DNA from: Marsupella aquatica
Lineage: Eukaryota > Marchantiophyta
NCBI GenBank assembly: GCA_973895155.1
Contig: OZ316892.1
Location: 24,490,001-24,554,000, forward strand
Reading direction: 5' to 3'
DNA: 64,000 nucleotides
Under the pieces are notes generated by a model. That model did not search any database, had not been told where the DNA came from, and saw only the letters and a list, made by a program, of their open reading frames with translations. Within the stretch, counting starts at the first letter, position 1; every line of letters begins with the position of its first letter. Shown here in pieces: positions 57,521 through 64,000 of this stretch. The position numbers and the translations under genes were made by a program.

Positions 57521-58603
57521 ATGGTGGAGAAGAGCAAATCCATCATTGAGCATAGAGCATATGCGCGGGTGGGCTTCCTCGGTAACCCGAGCGATGGGTA
57601 CTACGGCAAGACGATCTCCTTCTCTCTCGCCAACTTCTTTGCCACGGTATGGCTGGAGCCTTCTCCGACTTTGCTTTTCAAGCCTCATCTCCAACACGAC
57701 CCGACAGAGTTCGCATCCGTGGAACACCTGTTGAGCCGCATTCGGGGAGAAGGGTATTATGGAGGACTGCGGCTGCTAGCGGCAGCCTGCAAGGTTTTCC
57801 ATGAGTACTTTGGGGGCAAGGGCGTCACTCTCCATGAGAAGAACTTCACTTTGTCTTATGACACCAACATTCCTCGGCAGGCTGGGCTGTCCGGGTCCAG
57901 TGCAATTGTTTGGGCTACTTTGCAGTGCCTTCTGGAATTCTATGAGATTCCCAGTGCGTCTGTGGATGTCGACTATTTGCCCACTTTGATCTTGAGTGCT
58001 GAGGAGCAGCTTGGCATTACTGCAGGGCTGCAGGATAGGGTGATTCAGGTGTATGGTGGGATTGTGTACATGGATTTTGACAGGAGTATGATGGAGAATT
58101 CAAAGAAGGGGATTTACGTACCTCTTGATCCAGCCCTTCTTCCTACTTTATATCTCATTTATGCTGTGAATCCCAGTGATTCTGGCAAGGTGCACAGTGA
58201 TGTGAAAAAACGTTGGTTAGGAGGAGATCAAAAGATCAGAGACCTCATCTCAGAGGTGGCCGAGGTGTCAGTGGAGGGCCGGGTGGCATTGGAGGAGCGT
58301 GATTACGCCAGGCTTGCCAAACTCATGGACAAGAATTTTAATTTGCGTAGGAAGATTTTTGGAGATGATGTCCTTGGCGATATGAATATCAAGATGGTGA
58401 AGATGGCAAGGAACGTTGGGGCAGCTTGTAAATTCACAGGAAGTGGAGGGGCAGTAGTGGCTTTTTGTCCCAAAGGTGCTGTCCAAGAAAAGGTCTTAGT
58501 AGAGGCTTGTAAGGCAGCTGGCTTCACTGTGGAAGTCTGTCGCATTGGTCCCTCCAATGTGAAGACAGCAAACAATAGACTCTTTCTGCAACAGCATCAC
58601 TAA
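57521..58603 (+). CDS. GlcAK: Glucuronokinase (GHMP kinase)
   Basis: One uninterrupted frame of 360 residues, the length of the Arabidopsis enzymes. The N-terminal block ARVGFLGNPSDGYYGKTISF is diagnostic of glucuronokinases. The GHMP ATP-binding motif is PRQAGLSGSSAIVWATL (residues 118-134). ITAGLQDRVIQVYGG (166-180) follows, and the C-terminal GHMP motif is KFTGSGGAVVAFCP (304-317). The enzyme phosphorylates D-glucuronate at C1 in the cytosol; a UDP-sugar pyrophosphorylase then forms UDP-glucuronate for cell-wall polymers (the myo-inositol oxygenation route). The start at 57521 fits the conserved N-terminus. All catalytic motifs are intact. There are no introns in the coding region. Confidence 0.94.
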   Translation: MVEKSKSIIEHRAYARVGFLGNPSDGYYGKTISFSLANFFATVWLEPSPTLLFKPHLQHDPTEFASVEHLLSRIRGEGYYGGLRLLAAACKVFHEYFGGKGVTLHEKNFTLSYDTNIPRQAGLSGSSAIVWATLQCLLEFYEIPSASVDVDYLPTLILSAEEQLGITAGLQDRVIQVYGGIVYMDFDRSMMENSKKGIYVPLDPALLPTLYLIYAVNPSDSGKVHSDVKKRWLGGDQKIRDLISEVAEVSVEGRVALEERDYARLAKLMDKNFNLRRKIFGDDVLGDMNIKMVKMARNVGAACKFTGSGGAVVAFCPKGAVQEKVLVEACKAAGFTVEVCRIGPSNVKTANNRLFLQQHH

Positions 58604-61227
58604 AGTTCCTGCCAAAGCTCTCGTATTGCATTCGATGGGGCATTGTACTTGCGGCAGCAGAGGATTAATTGTTTCCATTCTCATCCGGAGGAGTTTCGCA
58701 AAATATTGTACAGAGGAGATGAATATGATCGTATCAAGATTCATATAGGTGTACACCCCATGTTAGGAGGATTTTGACAGTCTTTCACTGGAATGGTCAA
58801 GACGATCACCATTAACGCAAAGATTTGTATATGTGTCTATCCAACGGGGAGGAATTTGAGAACATATTTCAGAGGTTAGAAAGATCATTATTGAACCAAG
58901 ATTTGTCAAGGACCCACGTTAAGTGAACCTGAGAGTACACGTCAGGCAAGATCTTTCATTGTGCATACCACCCATATTGGGTGAATCCAATCAAATATTG
59001 CACGAGGAGAGTGAACACCGTTTATCGCATGAGCAAGTGATAAACGATTGTGTTCTCTGGACGTAGAAAGTATATGAATTTATGGCCTGGTATGGCATTT
59101 CACCAACCATTTATCTCCAGTCGACTCCGTCTGTTTGCTGAATACTTGTCTACCGTAAGAGTACTATGCTCAAAAGTACGAGGATTGCAAATCTCCGTAC
59201 TTGGTTGGTGTGTTTGATCATGTTTATTTCTTTGTGCCGGTGACCATTTACAAACAGCGCTGGGGATAGGTGATGATTCTCGTTTACAACCACCAGATAC
59301 ACGACAATAAATACATCCAACCTGGACTTGCGTGGTGGTACTTATCCATTTGGAAATTTATTTCCTGTGGTCGTATCATCAGACTAATGTCACGATGTTT
59401 TCGTGCATAGGGTAAAGCCCCTGTTCCCGGGACATAACACGCGGGTGGCAAAACTTCTCAACATTTCACCAGACCTGCGGTTTTGCCATGGAAGAAGGTC
59501 ATCGGGCTTCCGAAAGTTTACTGTGCATTGACACTACGTTACGCTGGCCCAACCTAGAGGTAACCAAACCGACAGTGCTATTGCTACGAAATAAGCTATC
59601 GCCACGGGGATTTGCTTGATTAGGGTGCAAAAAGGGTTTCATGATGGGGGTGCAATAAAATAGATTTGCCTGATCGGGTGCGAGAAGTGATTCGCTTGAT
59701 GGATGCAAAAAGAAATTACTGTACTGCCTTGATGGGGACTCCAACTATGAGATTGGGCTCCAATTTTGAGATTTGCTTGATGGGGTGGACCCACAAATTG
59801 CTACCAGCCCCACACTGCTCCTGTTACTACCAAATCAGCTTTGGCCAGCAGGGATTTGCTTCATCAGGGTGCAAAACTGATGACGAAACAAACGTTCGCC
59901 TACAGGGTTCTGCTTCATCAGGATGCAAATTTACGATTCTGTAATAGAAAGCATCATTTTGCAACCCCCATAAAGCACAACCCTGTTGAGCCAAATTTGA
60001 AGGAAGTGTTTTGCCTGTCACATCCGTTACTATTGAGCACACCTTAAACATTAAAAAAAAACCATCAAAACTTAAAATTGGAAGCCACAGAGCTAAAGGA
60101 ATTAAATGTCATGGGGGACTGAGGCCCACGTGGTCCAGTGACAGGCAACTCGGCTCAACTGTTAAGTTGACAGACTTGGAGCATGAAACTTAGTACTCAT
60201 CGTTTCGTCGGTTTAGCGACAACAGGGCCTAAAACTTCAAAACTCGAATCATTTCTTCATATCAAAACCTAAATGTCACGAGTGTCAAATTGGTTCGGTG
60301 AGTGAGAGCCTTGGCTTAACTATCACATACATGATCGCTACCATAGTCTTTGGAAGCAAGTATGTAAGTATTTCTCAAACAGCTTCCACAATACCGTGCT
60401 TGTCCCTCGAGTAATCCTTCCCATCGTCACTCGACTCTCCGCTAAAAATCTTTGCCCTTCATTTACGCTCGAACCTCTGATTCCCTTTCCTCCAAAACTG
60501 ACAACATGAACATCATGCTCATCGTGACACATCCAAAACGAGCCCAAGCATCCTCAATAACATAAGATCCTGGGGTTAAGGCCATGACTGATGCATTTGA
60601 TTAAAATTCGACCAAGTTTCTTGTCATAATGTCATGTCAGACGGCTTAAACGATGAACGGAAACAAGATAAGCTGCAAAATTTGCAGAGCTTTGTATTAA
60701 ATCCAACAGCCACAAACTTTCAATATGAAAATATCTCAAACCGAGTTCCATGTGAAATGGTACAACAATGGGTCCTCAGAAACAATATTCAATGCATATC
60801 TATCACAATGTTGATACAGGAGAGACAACCATCCTCAACGGGGTAATTGCTGGCAATACGTACAAAGTCCAGGCTGCAGCTATCTACGTGAACTACCACA
60901 CAACTTACAAAAACGCTAAGAACTTCAATGCAGTCCTCGTACAACCCCACCGGACAAGCCATATTTAATCGAGTAAAGAATTTGGTGGAGAGCTAGATAC
61001 TTGAGCGCTTTATTGGAAGACAGGACCGGGCTGAGACTTGTGGATTTGACTACAAACTCAGCTCTCCACATAAGGCAGTACAAAAAAATAGCCTCCAGTC
61101 TGCTCCTTATGTGGGTGAACATAATCACAAGCACAACAGTTCCAACGTCTCCATAGCCGTTCATGTCTGAAGTAGTGAAAGACCGAATCAGCCAATGACA
61201 AGATCCAACTATCCCATTGAAGCAGTT
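58604..61227. other. Convergent intergenic region
   Basis: Between the 3' ends of glucuronokinase (+) and alpha-SNAP (-). No gene recognised. Degenerate repeats occupy 59600..59940. The frames at 60634..60968 are not recognisable. Confidence 0.55.
59600..59940 (+). repeat. Degenerate repeats of GATTTGCTTGATNRGGGTGC
   Basis: ATTTGCTTGATTAGGGTGCA, ATTTGCCTGATCGGGTGC, ATTTGCTTGATGGGGTGG, ATTTGCTTCATCAGGGTGCA and TCTGCTTCATCAGGATGCA occur at irregular spacing. They probably derive from an old tandem array. Confidence 0.65.
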
Positions 61228-63705
61228 TCATGTCAACTCATCCTCCTCAACTTCTTTGGCCTTTAGAGCATTCTTAGCTCGGAGAAGAAGCATCGTTTTC
61301 CATTGATCCTGCAGCCGACATGGATTCCTTCCTTTAGCAACCACAGAGAGAGGCTGATTATGAATGGAAGTATCAAGAGCAACCAAACAGCAATGAAAAT
61401 GAATTTCAGTCGACCCACGGGATATCAAGCCTTTTGCTACTTGCCACAAAGGGATTGCGAATGCAAAGTAAGATCCCTTAAACACCATTTGAGAAGCAAT
61501 CGGTTAACTGTATTATTAATGTGAATTATTAGTAAGAGTCTATAGCGTTTCCGTCCACCTCAAGGGTCATCTCTTTTAAAAAGGCTTCAATGTTTCATGC
61601 TGGGAAAGAGACTTACTAGGCGTGACATACTGTCGTACTCCTTTACAACATCGGTAAATTTTCCAACATCAACCTCATCTACTGAAACTGCCAAGTCCTG
61701 AATAAGAATAACACAATCACATATATCCTTCGTGTGATTAAAAATCAATTCCAGAAGCACTGAACTTGAAACGAATAGGCACAGAGAAGAAATGTACGTA
61801 CGACTCCAATTCATGCTCTCTTTCTCCTCTCCAAAGGTAAATTTCAAAAGCAGAAAGAGCCAAAATAAAAAGGAAGGAATCAAATAATTTAAGTTAGGTT
61901 CGTACGACCAAAAACTTGGCTTCCCGTGTGTTGCTAAAAGTTGGATCCAGGTCCTGCAAAAGTCCACAAGAAAGAAATTAGAGCATAACTGATTAAAGTC
62001 CATATCTATAGTCAATCTCAAATCAGCGAAGCCGTCTAAATGTAACATCGACATTTACTTACATTGTACTTTTCCAAGGCATTGTTTATGGCAACGGCGT
62101 CACTGCCACAAAGATGGCACAACCCGGCATTCAAAAGATAGCCCTTGACGCTGTACTTCAGAAGGTTGCTGTCCAACGACTGCCTCGCAACTGACTCATA
62201 TATCTCGATTGCCTTCGCATACCTACCATTACAATACCAAACATGTAGTCACCAAATGGACCCGTCCACACAAATGACTCTAAATCCACTTGGACATGCG
62301 TCATGCAATTCATGAATCTTGAACTTGCCATCCGGTTGGGACAGCAGATAGTTAAGCCAACTTCTGCTTTCAAAACGACACCTAGCAAACGTTCAACTTC
62401 CATCAGTAGATGGTACTCACTGTTCAAGCTCTGCGGCATATTCTGCCACCTTTAGTCTGCACTGATTGCCTGTACTGTTGGCCTCCTCACCCGAGTAGAG
62501 GTCAGCTGCCTTCTCGTAGTATTCCATTGCCTTCTGTGCATTTTCTTCTTTACCATATATTTCAGCAATGTCCTGCATCAACAAATGTCAACCACGGTCC
62601 TTGTTTGAGTTCATTTCCTTGCAGTGTTCGAAGGAATACGACATATAGGAGTAGTGTTCCCAAACACAGCCTAATGAATACCCCTCTTAAATGCGGGTCA
62701 ATAGATACAAAGGTTTTGCCACACTGGATACAACCAAGGAAATCTTCACGACTTCAGAGCATCACATTGATCAGTTTGCTACTCAATCAAATATGTGGGA
62801 TTAATCTCGACTCCGACTTCACACAACTTTAACCGGAACAAGCTCGGCAACTTATATTACAGAGGCCACTTTCATAAACGAAAGAAAGTCTCAGACGAGA
62901 AAAATTACAGAGAATATCGCAGGAAGATGAGTTTACCTTCAGATACTTTGCTGCCATAGATAGGCGACCAATTTCCATATAAAGCTGTACACCTGTGCTT
63001 AAAGAATTTATTGCTTCTGTAATTACAAAGTGACACCCAACATCAGAGACTGTCCCTCCAAGTGGGTGACCTAGGTTGACCTTCTTAAACCCTAGAAACA
63101 GAACGCAGTTGAATACATGAACATCTCGCAATTCTTACATGCAGTTCCAATCAAGCTCTGTCAAACGACCTTCTCCAGATAAGTCCGCAAATGAGGTGAA
63201 GAGGTAACTCGTGCGTGATCTAAAAGACGCATAGAAAAACACGCAAACGCTTCGAAAAACAGGCAATTTAACAATGCATGGTTCGAAAGAAGCGGAACTT
63301 AGAAATCCCTGGGCAGCTTCGTAGATCATACTAACCTTGAGGTTGAGTTTTCTTGTAGCAATTCGCCGCATCCACGAAAGCGGATGCTGCCTCATGTTTA
63401 CTTTCCAGCTGTTCAAAGTTTAAAAGAGAGCCACTAAAATGTGTAAATCTTTCAATACATTAAATGCCACGAAGAATAACTAAAATCCCTGTTATCTACA
63501 GCGAGGTACAGCTCACAACTCCAATCAACGAACATTCTGTACTTAGACCTAAACGCCTCACCCTATTAGCACCGACGAAAGTGAGAAAAAGGCATGTCTG
63601 ACTAGTCCACATCCGTTAGATTCACCCTTGTCTCAGAAGTCGACGGTTAACACACCTTGATGTGGCAATTTGCAAGTTTTACATATGCTTGTGCAGCCTT
63701 GTCCC
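61228..63705 (-). CDS. Alpha-SNAP, C-terminal eight exons (5' end outside the window)
   Basis: Exons from the 5' side: 63656..63705, 63336..63408, 62937..63016, 62421..62572, 62063..62222, 61906..61953, 61617..61697, 61228..61308. All are GT-AG with consistent phases, encoding about 241 residues. Family blocks: [120 protein letters not shown] and a C-terminus [20 protein letters not shown]. Alpha-SNAP is the TPR-like adaptor that recruits NSF to assembled SNARE complexes for their disassembly after membrane fusion in the cytosol. About 50 N-terminal residues are missing; 63706..64000 looks like intron. The C-terminal leucine-rich end needed to stimulate NSF is present. Confidence 0.92.
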
Positions 63706-64000
63706 CTGAACGACCCCACGAAGAATGTGAGCACTGGGTTACAAAAGTAGCCTATCCTTTGAGATGTGAGCTATTACGAATTAATTCTGGAACAACCAAG
63801 GCAAGGGTGGCCATAATCTGGTTACCGTGGAACCCACACGGCATCAAATAACGGTCAAAATAGCACCTCGTTGTCACACCCAAATGCATGCATGTCGTGA
63901 TCGAAGGTCCCAGGAAATCTGAGAACGCGACTCAGAGACTCACAACGAGGACAAAGGACATTTCAACTGACGGGTAGATAGCAATAAATCGATCGACTGA
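63706..64000 (-). other. Probable intron of alpha-SNAP reaching the window edge
   Basis: The acceptor TCGTTCAG lies at 63706..63713. I see no further family-like coding sequence up to the end of the window. Confidence 0.5.

Noticed and set aside
60100-60330. tRNA or second SINE (GTGGTCCAGTGACAGG region)
   Set aside because: An A-box-like motif is present but no convincing B box, cloverleaf or target-site duplication could be found.
1-64000. CRISPR arrays, prokaryotic operons or viral insertions
   Set aside because: No array of short identical repeats with unique spacers, and genes are split by spliceosomal introns. The Cauli_VI-type domain at 29.7 kb is only the N-terminal RNase H1 module in a transposon, with no other viral gene nearby.

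Overview
The window looks like nuclear DNA of a land plant. Split genes with GT-AG introns encode plant-type proteins: a DUF218 membrane protein, an At1g55270-type F-box/kelch protein, a NUDX14-type ADP-sugar diphosphatase, a CABIN1-type protein, glucuronokinase and alpha-SNAP. Long intergenic stretches are filled with transposable elements and tandem repeats. A very large gene at 41.3-54.7 kb has weak resemblance to the ciliary protein TALPID3. If that holds, it points to a seedless plant with motile sperm (bryophyte, lycophyte or fern); this is inference only.

Layout. 0.46-3.34 kb (+): DUF218 gene, three exons. 5.90-7.18 kb (-): intronless F-box/kelch gene. 7.2-12.0 kb: no gene recognised. 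12.0-13.5 kb: two adjacent foldback (long inverted-repeat) elements. 13.5-21.0 kb: no gene, one MITE-like element, tandem and dispersed repeats. 21.0-24.1 kb (-): NUDX14 homologue rebuilt from eight exons whose phases all agree. 26.44-31.13 kb: a complete Mutator-like element (MULE) with a 10-bp target-site duplication, near-identical terminal inverted repeats, an intact MuDR/SWIM transposase, and a convergent second gene encoding a membrane-anchored RNase H1 N-terminal (hybrid-binding) domain. 31.99-32.32 kb: a tRNA-derived SINE with its own target-site duplication. 33.64-39.75 kb (+): an intronless CABIN1-like gene of 2035 codons, with tandem duplications straddling both its start and its stop codon. 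41.29-54.66 kb (-): a gene of at least 13 exons and more than 3000 codons. 54.7-57.2 kb: minisatellite and 151-bp satellite arrays. 57.52-58.60 kb (+): intronless glucuronokinase. 61.23-63.71 kb (-): the C-terminal eight exons of alpha-SNAP, whose 5' end lies beyond the window.

The host genes are not an operon or pathway cluster. Glucuronokinase and the NUDX14 homologue both touch nucleotide-sugar metabolism but lie 33 kb apart, and no link is implied. The standout is the MULE. It looks recent and possibly autonomous, and its accessory gene combines a predicted transmembrane helix with an RNA:DNA-hybrid-binding domain, an arrangement I do not know to be described for this superfamily.
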